From Thermaurantimonas sp046299575 (GTDB lineage: Bacteria > Bacteroidota > Bacteroidia > Flavobacteriales > Schleiferiaceae): a stretch of 64,000 nt of DNA. Below are positions 38,057 to 46,015 of the stretch, piece by piece. The first letter of the stretch is position 1, and the number at the start of each line of letters is the position of its first letter. The notes below the pieces were generated by a model. That model did no database searches and was not told the origin of the DNA. It was given only the letters and a program-made list of their open reading frames with translations. Position numbers and translations under genes: made by a program. The stretch lies in assembly GCF_046299575.1 (NCBI RefSeq), contig NZ_JBKBHX010000005.1, forward strand, positions 1 to 64,000. The letters run 5' to 3'.

Positions 38057-39997
38057 ATGACTGAAGTAAAGGATTACGGAGCCGCCAGTATTCAAATATT
38101 GGAAGGACTGGAGGCGGTGCGAAAGAGGCCAGCCATGTATATCGGCGACATTGGCACCAAAGGTTTACACCATCTCGTTTATGAAGTAGTAGATAACTCT
38201 ATCGACGAGGCACTAGCCGGTTATTGTAAAAATATAGAAGTCACAATTCACGAAGACAATTCAATCACTGTAAAAGACGATGGAAGGGGTATTCCGGTAG
38301 ATATACATCCTAAAGAAGGTCGCTCAGCACTTGAAGTGGTTATGACCGTATTGCATGCCGGAGGTAAATTTGACAAAGAATCCTACAAAGTTTCCGGTGG
38401 TTTACACGGAGTAGGGGTATCTTGTGTTAATGCCCTCTCTACTCATTTAAAAGCCGAAGTACACAGAGGTGGCAAAGTGTACCAACAGGAATACTCCCGC
38501 GGAATTCCTCTCTACGACGTAAAAGAAGTCGGAGATTCAACCTATAGAGGTACCATCATCACCTTTAAACCAGATGACACGATCTTTCATGACACGGTAT
38601 TTCAATACAGCATCTTACAAGCTCGCTTGCGCGAATTGGCTTTTCTGAACAAGGGCATTCGAATAACCCTCACTGATGAGCGCGAACTCGATGAAAATGG
38701 CAATGTGCTCTCAGAAACGTTTTATTCCGAAGGGGGTCTCAGAGAGTTTGTGGCATTTATCGATGCCTCTCGTGAAAAATTGATCCCCGAGCCCATTTAC
38801 ATGGAAGGCGAAAGAGCCGGAATACCCGTGGAAGTGGCCATGACATACAATACCTCCTTTTCTGAAAATATCTTTTCATATGTAAACAACATCAATACCC
38901 ATGAAGGAGGTACTCACCTGGCCGGATTCAGAAGGGCACTTACGCGTACTTTAAAGAAATATGCCGATGACTCTGGAATTACGGCTAAAGAAAAAGTAGA
39001 AATTACAGGTGACGACTTCCGCGAAGGACTCACTGCTGTGATTTCTGTAAAAGTACTGGAGCCCCAGTTTGAAGGACAAACAAAAACCAAACTGGGCAAC
39101 AACGAAGTAGCCGGTGCAGTAGATCAATTAGTGGGAGAAATGCTCACCAACTATCTGGAAGAGCATCCCAATGAAGCGAAAATGATTGTAAACAAAGTGG
39201 TACTGGCTGCCAAGGCACGGATTGCAGCCCGCAAAGCACGCGAAATGGTTCAACGCAAAAACGTGCTCACAGGTACAGGACTTCCGGGTAAACTCAGCGA
39301 TTGTTCTGAAACAGACCCTTCAAAATGCGAGCTTTTCCTCGTAGAAGGTGACTCAGCAGGCGGCACTGCCAAACAAGGCAGAGATCGTCGCTTTCAAGCC
39401 ATTATGCCACTGAGGGGTAAAATCCTCAATGTGGAAAAGGCTATGAGTCATAAAGTATTTGAAAACGAAGAAATTAGAAATATTTTTACAGCCCTTGGGG
39501 TATCAATAGGAACTGAAGAAGACTCAAAAGCGCTGAACTTAAGCAAACTGCGTTATCACAAAATCATCATCATGTGCGACGCCGATGTGGACGGTAGCCA
39601 CATCTCTACATTAATTATGACGTTCTTTTTCCGCTATATGAAGGAGTTAATTGAGCGCGGTCATCTCTACATTGCCTCTCCCCCGCTCTATTTGGTGAAA
39701 AAGGGCAACAAACAAGCCTATGCCTGGAATGAGGCTCAACGCGATCAACTCGTTCGCGAGTTAGGTGGCGATAAAGAGGGCAGCGTGACTATTCAGCGTT
39801 ACAAGGGTCTCGGAGAGATGAATGCGGAGCAACTATGGGAAACAACTATGAACCCCGAACAGCGCACTCTAAAACAAGTAACCATAGAAAACGCTGCCGA
39901 AGCTGACAGAATCTTCTCAATGCTGATGGGTGATGATGTGCCCCCGCGCAGAGAATTCATTGAGAAGAACGCTCGATACGCCAAAATAGATGCTTAA
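38057..39997 (+). CDS. gyrB: DNA gyrase subunit B
   Basis: 646 residues, the usual short form without the E. coli insertion. GHKL ATPase motifs: LVYEVVDNSIDEALAG near 35, KDDGRGIPVDIH near 70, GGLHGVGVSCVNALS near 115. TOPRIM region: LFLVEGDSAGGTAKQGRDR near 425 and IIMCDADVDGSHISTLI near 500, then IQRYKGLGEMNAEQLWETT. It supplies ATP for DNA supercoiling with GyrA, which is not in the window. GyrB is preferred over ParE on the basis of overall similarity. Confidence 0.95.
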   Translation: MTEVKDYGAASIQILEGLEAVRKRPAMYIGDIGTKGLHHLVYEVVDNSIDEALAGYCKNIEVTIHEDNSITVKDDGRGIPVDIHPKEGRSALEVVMTVLHAGGKFDKESYKVSGGLHGVGVSCVNALSTHLKAEVHRGGKVYQQEYSRGIPLYDVKEVGDSTYRGTIITFKPDDTIFHDTVFQYSILQARLRELAFLNKGIRITLTDERELDENGNVLSETFYSEGGLREFVAFIDASREKLIPEPIYMEGERAGIPVEVAMTYNTSFSENIFSYVNNINTHEGGTHLAGFRRALTRTLKKYADDSGITAKEKVEITGDDFREGLTAVISVKVLEPQFEGQTKTKLGNNEVAGAVDQLVGEMLTNYLEEHPNEAKMIVNKVVLAAKARIAARKAREMVQRKNVLTGTGLPGKLSDCSETDPSKCELFLVEGDSAGGTAKQGRDRRFQAIMPLRGKILNVEKAMSHKVFENEEIRNIFTALGVSIGTEEDSKALNLSKLRYHKIIIMCDADVDGSHISTLIMTFFFRYMKELIERGHLYIASPPLYLVKKGNKQAYAWNEAQRDQLVRELGGDKEGSVTIQRYKGLGEMNAEQLWETTMNPEQRTLKQVTIENAAEADRIFSMLMGDDVPPRREFIEKNARYAKIDA

Positions 39998-40017
39998 TAA
40001 TTCGCCTTTGTTTTATG

Positions 40018-40044
40018 AACCCGGATTTCCCTCCGGGTTTTTTT
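40018..40044 (+). terminator. Intrinsic terminator of gyrB
   Basis: AACCCGG (40018-40024) pairs with CCGGGTT (40033-40039), followed by a T run. Confidence 0.85.
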
Positions 40045-40108
40045 GTGACAAAAATTATAATTTTTTACCAGTCGGCACATTTACTTTTACTCTCTAAAAT
40101 ATACATTA

Positions 40109-40564
40109 ATGCATCACAAAGTAGAACTTTTCTGGAGAGGAGAAGAGACTTTTGACATCCACTTACCCGACGGCAATACGCTCCTTGTTCAAACAGAATC
40201 TTTAGATACCTTTTCTTCAAAAGGATTACGTCCCAAACCCCTTATGCTTGCATCTTTAGCTGGATGTACGGCCATAGATGTAGTGATGCTCATGAAAAAA
40301 ATGAGGCTTGATGTAGAAGCCTTTAAAGTATGCATTATCGGAGAACTTACTACAGAGCATCCAAAATTTTACAAAAAAGTAGAAATTCAATACCATTTTA
40401 CTGGAGCAAATCTGGATGTCGAAAAACTCACTCGATGTGTGAAACTTTCAGAAGAAAAATACTGCGGAGTAATGCATATGTTTAGACAATTTGCCCAGCT
40501 CGAAATTGATATCCATATGCATACAAAAGAGGTACAATCCGCTAACCCATCTAAACTTCTTTGA
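40109..40564 (+). CDS. OsmC/Ohr-family peroxidase-type protein
   Basis: 151 residues. The two catalytic cysteines are in ASLAGCTAIDVVMLMKK near residue 54 and EEKYCGVMHMF near 120, with the conserved RPKPLMLASLAGC helix. Family members reduce organic peroxides with thiols. It matches the short YhfA-like OsmC group better than Ohr. It stands alone between terminators; no regulator is adjacent. Confidence 0.87.
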   Translation: MHHKVELFWRGEETFDIHLPDGNTLLVQTESLDTFSSKGLRPKPLMLASLAGCTAIDVVMLMKKMRLDVEAFKVCIIGELTTEHPKFYKKVEIQYHFTGANLDVEKLTRCVKLSEEKYCGVMHMFRQFAQLEIDIHMHTKEVQSANPSKLL

Positions 40565-40592
40565 ACTTTACCGATAAAAAAAGAATAGAAAT

Positions 40593-40622
40593 AAAAAACC
40601 GCATCCTCAGATGCGGTTTTTT
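40593..40622. terminator. Bidirectional intrinsic terminator
   Basis: AACCGCAT-CCTCAG-ATGCGGTT with A and T runs on both sides, between convergent osmC-like and sucD genes. Confidence 0.87.
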
Positions 40623-40643
40623 ATTTCTGTAAACGCTTTTTAA

Positions 40644-41519
40644 TTACAATCTTTTAAGAACATCTGCCATGCGCTTGCCGATTTCTGCTGGTGAATCAAC
40701 TACGTGAATACCGCACTCGCGCATGATTGCCTTTTTAGCTTGAGCTGTATCGTCTTTTCCACCTACAATAGCTCCAGCATGGCCCATTGTACGACCTTTA
40801 GGTGCTGTTTCACCAGCGATAAAACCCACAACTGGTTTTGTGCCATTTTCTTTGATCCATTCAGCTGCGAGGGCTTCATAATTTCCGCCTATCTCACCGA
40901 TCATTACAATGCCCTCAGTTTCAGGGTCGGCCATAAGCATTTTAATCGCTTCGCGTGTAGGAGTTCCGATAATAGGATCACCACCAATACCTATAGCAGT
41001 GGTGATTCCCAATCCGGCTTTTACGATTTGATCAGCAGCTTCGTAAGTAAGAGTACCTGATTTTGAAACAATACCGATTGTACCTTTTTTAAACACAAAG
41101 CCCGGCATGATTCCCACTTTGGCTTCCTCTGCAGTGATTACGCCTGGACAGTTCGGACCGATCAGTACGCAATCGCGGCTTTTAATGTAATTCTTAGCCA
41201 CTACCATGTCTTTTACAGGAATGCCTTCCGTAATAGCTACTATTACTTTTATGCCAGCCTCAGCAGCCTCCATAATGGAATCAGCGGCAAAGGCGGGTGG
41301 CACAAAAATGATGGATACATCGGCTCCGGTTTCTCTTACTGCCTGCTCAACAGAATTGAATACGGGGCGATCAAGATGCCTGGTTCCTCCTTTTCCAGGA
41401 GTAACACCGCCTACTACTTGCGTGCCGTATTCAATCATCTGTGAGGCATGGAAAGTACCTTCTTTTCCAGTAAAACCTTGAACGATTACTCGAGAATGTT
41501 TATTGACCAATACACTCAT
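40644..41519 (-). CDS. sucD: Succinate-CoA ligase, alpha subunit
   Basis: 291 residues from the ATG at 41519 (the ORF extends upstream, but MSVLVNKHSRVIVQGFTGKE is the family start). CoA-binding Rossmann domain with VIVQGFTGKEG and VGGVTPGKGG, IGPNCPGVITAEEAK near 125, and the phosphohistidine loop TMGHAGAIVGG near 240. It works with SucC in the citric acid cycle to make ATP or GTP from succinyl-CoA. sucC is not next to it. Confidence 0.95.
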   Translation of the reverse strand: MSVLVNKHSRVIVQGFTGKEGTFHASQMIEYGTQVVGGVTPGKGGTRHLDRPVFNSVEQAVRETGADVSIIFVPPAFAADSIMEAAEAGIKVIVAITEGIPVKDMVVAKNYIKSRDCVLIGPNCPGVITAEEAKVGIMPGFVFKKGTIGIVSKSGTLTYEAADQIVKAGLGITTAIGIGGDPIIGTPTREAIKMLMADPETEGIVMIGEIGGNYEALAAEWIKENGTKPVVGFIAGETAPKGRTMGHAGAIVGGKDDTAQAKKAIMRECGIHVVDSPAEIGKRMADVLKRL

Positions 41520-41549
41520 TTCGACAGAATAGGAATGATTAAGTGGCAA

Positions 41550-41557
41550 CAAATGTA
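41550..41557 (-). promoter_or_regulatory. -7 box of the sucD promoter
   Basis: Minus strand TACATTTG, exact TAnnTTTG match, 30 bases before the sucD ATG at 41519. Confidence 0.5.
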
Positions 41558-41720
41558 GAAACGAAACAAGGTGGATAAAGACGCATCTATGGCAAATTGT
41601 CAGAAATCGATGCACAAATTGCTTTTTTATCAGATAATCAATGTTTTAAAAAAATCAATTAACTTTCTTTTTGATTATTTTGCTAAAATTATATATTTAT
41701 GCAAAAAAAAATATATATAC

Positions 41721-42149
41721 ATGGTGTCGAAAATACAATCACCTTGTCCGCGATGTCAGTCAACGATAGTAGTGAAAGCCGGCGTAGTATCTGAAAGACA
41801 GCGATATAAGTGCAAATCGTGTGGCTACTACTACACGGTTGCAAAAATGGGTAAAACAATAGATGATTATTACATTGTAAAAGGTTTGCAGCTCTATCTG
41901 GAAGGACTGAGCTATCGCGAAATCGAGCGGTTATTGGGGGTCAGCCACGTTACGGTTATGAATTGGGTAAAAAAATATGGCGTAAAAAGGCTTGAAGACA
42001 TTCGCTACCATCCTTCTTACAAAATTTTAAGTCACTCAGAACTCAAAGATTTCATTGCAGAAAGGGAGAGTATCAAAGGGCATGGGTTAATCATTACGGA
42101 AGTGGGTGACAAGTTTATGGTAATAAAATGGGATCGCTTCAGAGATTGA
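41721..42149 (+). CDS. InsA-like zinc-finger and HTH DNA-binding protein
   Basis: 142 residues from the ATG at 41721. N-terminal zinc ribbon SPCPRCQSTIVVKAG...YKCKSCGYYYTV (CPxC and CKxC), as in the InsA-type N-terminal domain of IS1-family transposases, then a helix-turn-helix LYLEGLSYREIERLLGVSHVTVMNWVKKYG. There is no DDE catalytic domain and no inverted repeats nearby, so it is not a working transposon. It sits 100 bases upstream of the porin/symporter operon on the same strand and is probably a domesticated transcriptional regulator of it. The ORF's upstream extension to 41571 overlaps the sucD promoter and is unlikely. Confidence 0.8.
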   Translation: MVSKIQSPCPRCQSTIVVKAGVVSERQRYKCKSCGYYYTVAKMGKTIDDYYIVKGLQLYLEGLSYREIERLLGVSHVTVMNWVKKYGVKRLEDIRYHPSYKILSHSELKDFIAERESIKGHGLIITEVGDKFMVIKWDRFRD

Positions 42150-42230
42150 TATATACTATTTACATTTTATATATGTTAAATTTAGTTTAAGAATTCAACA
42201 GGGGTACTTTAGCCAAAAAAAAACACAATA

Positions 42231-42252
42231 CCCCAAAAACCCAAAACACATG
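42231..42252 (+). promoter_or_regulatory. Conserved leader motif at the porin start
   Basis: AAAAACCCAAAACACATG runs into the start codon. The same 18 bases precede the DUF4212 gene (43771-43788), and a close variant precedes acs. No Shine-Dalgarno sequence is present. Confidence 0.6.
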
Positions 42253-43764
42253 AAAGCACAAAAACCCCTCAAAATCATCTTTTTTAGCCTGATATTGAGC
42301 CTAGCGGCCTATGGTCAAGGCTCAGAAGAATATGGCTCGGGTCTCAAAATTAACATCGACCAAAGCGGATCGAAGTATGTGCGCTTCATCATTTGGAATC
42401 AGATCTGGACCAGAGCCATGGAGCTAAATCCTGGTTCGGTTGTAAATGGACAACCTACTACGTGGCACTATGACCTTGGCATTCGACGAGCGCGTATGCT
42501 CGCATATGCCCAAATAAATCACCGTTTTTTGATCCTGACCCATTTCGGTATTAACAACCAAACCTTTATAAATGGAGGGGCTCCGATGGGAGGTATGACT
42601 GGTAACGGCGGTACCTACACCAGCGGAAAAAAACCCGGCATCTTCTTCCACGACGTATGGAATGAATATGCAGTAATACCCACCGTAAATCCGGAAACCA
42701 AAAAACCCAACAAAAACTCACTGTACATAGGAACGGGATTACACTATTGGCACGGAGTATCACGCATGACCAGCGCCAGTACTTTGAACTTCATGGCCGT
42801 AGATGCTCCGATCTTCAATTGGTTTACCATTGAATTCGCTGATCAATTTGCTCGCTATTTTGGTGCATATGCAAAGGGTAAAGTGTTTGATCGCCTCGAT
42901 TACCGCATACATATTTCTAGACCCTTTGCTACTACATTGGATCTGCCGCGTGCGACTAACGGTTTACCCATTCTCAATAGAGCCGTAGAAAACAACTCTG
43001 GATCAAACAGCTGGATTAAGTCGGGCTATGTAATGTGGCAATTTTTAGACAAAGAATCAAACGTCTTGCCCTTTACAGTAGGTACATATGTAGGAACGAA
43101 AAAAGTTTTCAACGTGGGTGCCGGTTTTCAAACGATGCCAAATGCCACTAAACACTACACTCTGAGAGGCGAAGACACAGTAGTACAAAGCAATGCAGCT
43201 AATGTAGCAGGTTTAGATGTATTTCTTGATGTACCTTTTGGAGGTTCTACAAACCAGGCAGTTACGCTATATTCGGTACTTTATAATCACAACTGGGGGC
43301 CGAATTATTACCGAACAGTAGGAATAATGAATGAGGCCTCCGTTATAAAAGATCCGAGCTACACCGGTCCTGTGAGCATCAATGGCTTCGGAAATACCCG
43401 ACCGTTAGTTGGTACCGGCCAAATTTGGTATACTCAAGTTGGATACCTGCTGCCAAAAAATGTATTGTCAAAAAAGCAAAAGCAATCCGTCGATTCCAAT
43501 GGTCAACCGATATTAAACCATTATCCAAACACCAAAGCCAGTGTGGATAGAATTCAGCTTTTTGGAGCTTACACTTTGCACAATCTGCAGCGCATCGGCA
43601 ATCCTGTACATTCATTTGATGTTGGCTTAAATTACTTCATTGCTGGTCATCACGCAAAAATTACGCTGCAATATTCGGCCAGACCCCACATACCTGATGG
43701 CGATGGCAATCGACAAGAAGGCTTTAAAAGTGAATTAATTCTTCAAACTCAAGTTTTTCTATAA
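42250..43764 (+). CDS. Outer-membrane porin
   Basis: 504 residues. Signal peptide PLKIIFFSLILSLAAYGQ, then a long beta-strand-rich body (KYVRFIIWNQIWTRAMEL, RRARMLAYAQINHRFLILTHFG, LDYRIHISRPFATTLD, FDVGLNYFIAGHHAKITLQYS) and a final strand ELILQTQVFL that fits an outer-membrane barrel. It leads the symporter genes by 21 bases, so it probably lets the same small carboxylate (likely acetate) through the outer membrane. The substrate is inferred from the operon. Confidence 0.78.
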   Translation: MKAQKPLKIIFFSLILSLAAYGQGSEEYGSGLKINIDQSGSKYVRFIIWNQIWTRAMELNPGSVVNGQPTTWHYDLGIRRARMLAYAQINHRFLILTHFGINNQTFINGGAPMGGMTGNGGTYTSGKKPGIFFHDVWNEYAVIPTVNPETKKPNKNSLYIGTGLHYWHGVSRMTSASTLNFMAVDAPIFNWFTIEFADQFARYFGAYAKGKVFDRLDYRIHISRPFATTLDLPRATNGLPILNRAVENNSGSNSWIKSGYVMWQFLDKESNVLPFTVGTYVGTKKVFNVGAGFQTMPNATKHYTLRGEDTVVQSNAANVAGLDVFLDVPFGGSTNQAVTLYSVLYNHNWGPNYYRTVGIMNEASVIKDPSYTGPVSINGFGNTRPLVGTGQIWYTQVGYLLPKNVLSKKQKQSVDSNGQPILNHYPNTKASVDRIQLFGAYTLHNLQRIGNPVHSFDVGLNYFIAGHHAKITLQYSARPHIPDGDGNRQEGFKSELILQTQVFL

Positions 43765-43770
43765 CCCTTT

Positions 43771-43788
43771 AAAAACCCAAAACACATG
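43771..43788 (+). promoter_or_regulatory. Conserved leader motif at the DUF4212 start
   Basis: Identical 18 bases to the porin leader, ending in the ATG of the DUF4212 gene. Confidence 0.6.
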
Positions 43789-44046
43789 AAAAAGAACGCA
43801 ACACTCGAAAAGTACTGGAAAGAGAACATCACTTATCTTTCCGTTCTGCTCGTCATTTGGTTTACTGTGTCGTACCTGCTGAGCATTGTCTTTGCAGATG
43901 CACTTAACGCTATGCGGATCGGCGGCTTTAAACTTGGATTCTGGTTTGCACAGCAAGGATCTATCTACACCTTCATTCTGCTCATCTTTTTGTATGTGCG
44001 CAAGATGAACGAATTGGATAAAAAGTACGAAGTAAACGAAGATTAA
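43786..44046 (+). CDS. DUF4212 small subunit of a sodium/solute symporter
   Basis: 86 residues with two membrane helices (ITYLSVLLVIWFTVSYLLS and GFWFAQQGSIYTFILLIFLYV) and the family motif YWKENI near the start. DUF4212 proteins (VC_2704 type, TIGR03647) are encoded just before VC_2705-type symporters and are thought to be their small subunit. The symporter gene follows 19 bases later. Confidence 0.9.
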   Translation: MKKNATLEKYWKENITYLSVLLVIWFTVSYLLSIVFADALNAMRIGGFKLGFWFAQQGSIYTFILLIFLYVRKMNELDKKYEVNED

Positions 44047-44065
44047 CCTTTAAAAAATTAAAGCT

Positions 44066-45754
44066 ATGGATATTTTAACCTGGACCTACATCATCGTAGG
44101 AATCACTTTTGCCCTCTACATCGGTATAGCTATTTGGTCGAGGGCTGGATCTACCAAAGAATTTTACGTAGCCGGAGGAGGTGTTTCGCCCTTAGCTAAT
44201 GGTATGGCTACTGCTGCTGACTGGATGAGTGCAGCCAGCTTCATCTCAATGGCCGGAATGATTAGCTTTATGGGATATGATGGTTCTGTGTATCTCATGG
44301 GCTGGACAGGTGGATACGTGTTGCTGGCACTACTACTCGCACCCTACCTACGCAAATTTGGAAAATTCACGGTTCCCGACTTTGTAGGTGACCGTTATTA
44401 CTCGCAGACTGCTCGTCTGGTGGCAGTGATTGCAGCCATATTTATCTCCTTTACCTATGTGGCCGGTCAAATGCGTGGTGTGGGTATAGTATTTAGCCGG
44501 TTTTTGGAGGTAGATATCAACACCGGTGTAATCATAGGTATGGTGATCGTTCTCTTTTACGCTGTGCTGGGCGGTATGAAGGGCATCACTTACACGCAAG
44601 TAGCTCAGTATTGCGTTTTGATCTTCGCCTACATGGTGCCGGCAATATTTATAAGTCTTCAACTTACAGGCAACGTGCTTCCTCAGTTGGGATTCGGTAG
44701 CACGCTTTCAGATGGCACATATCTGCTCGACAAGCTCGATGGCCTGCTCACTGAATTGGGTTTTAATGCTTACACTGATGGCAGCAAACCTATGATTGAC
44801 GTGTTCTTCATCACTGCTGCTCTCATGGTAGGTACTGCTGGTTTGCCGCACGTCATTGTGCGCTTTTTCACTGTGCCCAAAGTGCGCGATGCACGTAAAT
44901 CAGCCGGCTATGCGCTGGTTTTTATTGCGATTCTCTACACCACAGCTCCGGCAATTGGTGCTTTTGGCATGTACAATATGATCAACAACATTAACGACAA
45001 GCCTGTAGATCAGCTCCCTGCCTGGGTGGGCAACTGGGGTAAAACAGGACTTATAAAATATGAGGATAAGAATGGTGACGGCAAAGTGCAGTATCGCAAA
45101 GACCCTGCTTCCAATGAGCTCACCATCGATAAGGACATCATGGTCCTTGCCAATCCTGAAATTGCCCGACTTCCAAACTGGGTTGTAGGTCTGGTAGCCG
45201 CTGGAGGTCTGGCTGCTGCCTTGAGTACTGCCGCCGGATTACTTCTGGTGATTTCTACTGCCATTAGTCGCGACCTTTTAAAAAATGCCATTGCTCCGAA
45301 TATCAGCGAAAAGAACGAGTTGCTCTCAGCTCGTATAGCTTCCATCTTTGCTGTGGTGATTGCTGGCTATTTCGGTATCAATCCTCCCGGATTTGTAGCT
45401 CAGGTTGTGGCCTTCGCTTTTGGTCTTGCTGCGTCATCGTTTTTCCCTGCCATCATCATGGGCATTTTCTCAAAACGCATGAACAAAGAAGGCGCTATTG
45501 CTGGAATGATTTCAGGGCTGGTGTTTACACTCTCCTACATTGTTTACTTTAAATTCATTAATCCTGAAGCAAATACACCTGACAACTGGTGGTTTGGTAT
45601 CTCTCCCGAAGGTATTGGCACACTTGGTATGGTACTTAACTTTTTGGTGGCCTTTGTGGTCAGCAAGTTCACACCTGCCCCACCTCTACACATTCAAGAG
45701 TTGGTAGAAGATATCCGAATTCCCAAAGGTGCTAGTGAAGCTCATGTTCATTAA
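44066..45754 (+). CDS. Sodium:solute symporter, VC_2705 subfamily (acetate type)
   Basis: 562 residues, about 13 membrane helices. Family features: EFYVAGGGVSPLANGMATAADWMSAASF near 33, GGYVLLALLLAPYLRKFGKFTVPDF, and AGGLAAALSTAAGLLLVISTAISRDL near 380. A charged insert after helix 8 (YEDKNGDGKVQYRKDPASNEL) resembles a calcium-binding loop and is usual for this subgroup. It imports a carboxylate with Na+; acetate is suggested by acs at the end of the locus. Confidence 0.9.
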   Translation: MDILTWTYIIVGITFALYIGIAIWSRAGSTKEFYVAGGGVSPLANGMATAADWMSAASFISMAGMISFMGYDGSVYLMGWTGGYVLLALLLAPYLRKFGKFTVPDFVGDRYYSQTARLVAVIAAIFISFTYVAGQMRGVGIVFSRFLEVDINTGVIIGMVIVLFYAVLGGMKGITYTQVAQYCVLIFAYMVPAIFISLQLTGNVLPQLGFGSTLSDGTYLLDKLDGLLTELGFNAYTDGSKPMIDVFFITAALMVGTAGLPHVIVRFFTVPKVRDARKSAGYALVFIAILYTTAPAIGAFGMYNMINNINDKPVDQLPAWVGNWGKTGLIKYEDKNGDGKVQYRKDPASNELTIDKDIMVLANPEIARLPNWVVGLVAAGGLAAALSTAAGLLLVISTAISRDLLKNAIAPNISEKNELLSARIASIFAVVIAGYFGINPPGFVAQVVAFAFGLAASSFFPAIIMGIFSKRMNKEGAIAGMISGLVFTLSYIVYFKFINPEANTPDNWWFGISPEGIGTLGMVLNFLVAFVVSKFTPAPPLHIQELVEDIRIPKGASEAHVH

Positions 45755-45759
45755 ATTCT

Positions 45760-45793
45760 AAATCGGGAAGCACGAGCACGTGCTTCCCGATTT
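45760..45793 (+). terminator. Strong hairpin between symporter and kinase genes
   Basis: A perfect 15-bp stem (45760-45774 with 45779-45793, CGGGAAGCACG/CGTGCTTCCCG core) and AGCA loop, followed by only a weak T tract. It may end most transcripts after the symporter or protect the upstream mRNA. Confidence 0.7.
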
Positions 45794-45813
45794 ATTATAA
45801 AAGCCATTTAAAC

Positions 45814-46005
45814 ATGAACTATTCTGAACGCAATCTTTACCTAATTTTTTTAGCCGCAGGAGGATTTCTGCTCTGGAATTACCCCCTAATGACCTCAGCT
45901 ATGAATAACGGGGAAATATGGAAGAAAATGTTGTACTTTTTCGGTAGCTGGATTGTGATTGTATTTCTGACAAGAAAATTGACTAATTCAAAAACCTCAG
46001 AATAA
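45814..46005 (+). CDS. Small two-helix membrane protein
   Basis: 63 residues with two hydrophobic helices (LYLIFLAAGGFLLWNYPLM and MLYFFGSWIVIVFLTRKL) and a polar tail. No family recognised with confidence. It lies 10 bases before the histidine kinase gene and so may be an accessory of the sensor or symporter. Confidence 0.72.
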   Translation: MNYSERNLYLIFLAAGGFLLWNYPLMTSAMNNGEIWKKMLYFFGSWIVIVFLTRKLTNSKTSE

Positions 46006-46015
46006 TATCGAGTCA

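Noticed and set aside
41571..41720. N-terminal extension of the InsA-like protein
   Set aside because: It covers the sucD promoter and has a composition unlike the zinc-ribbon domain.
45814..46005. Second DUF4212-type subunit
   Set aside because: Two helices are present, but the family motif is not.
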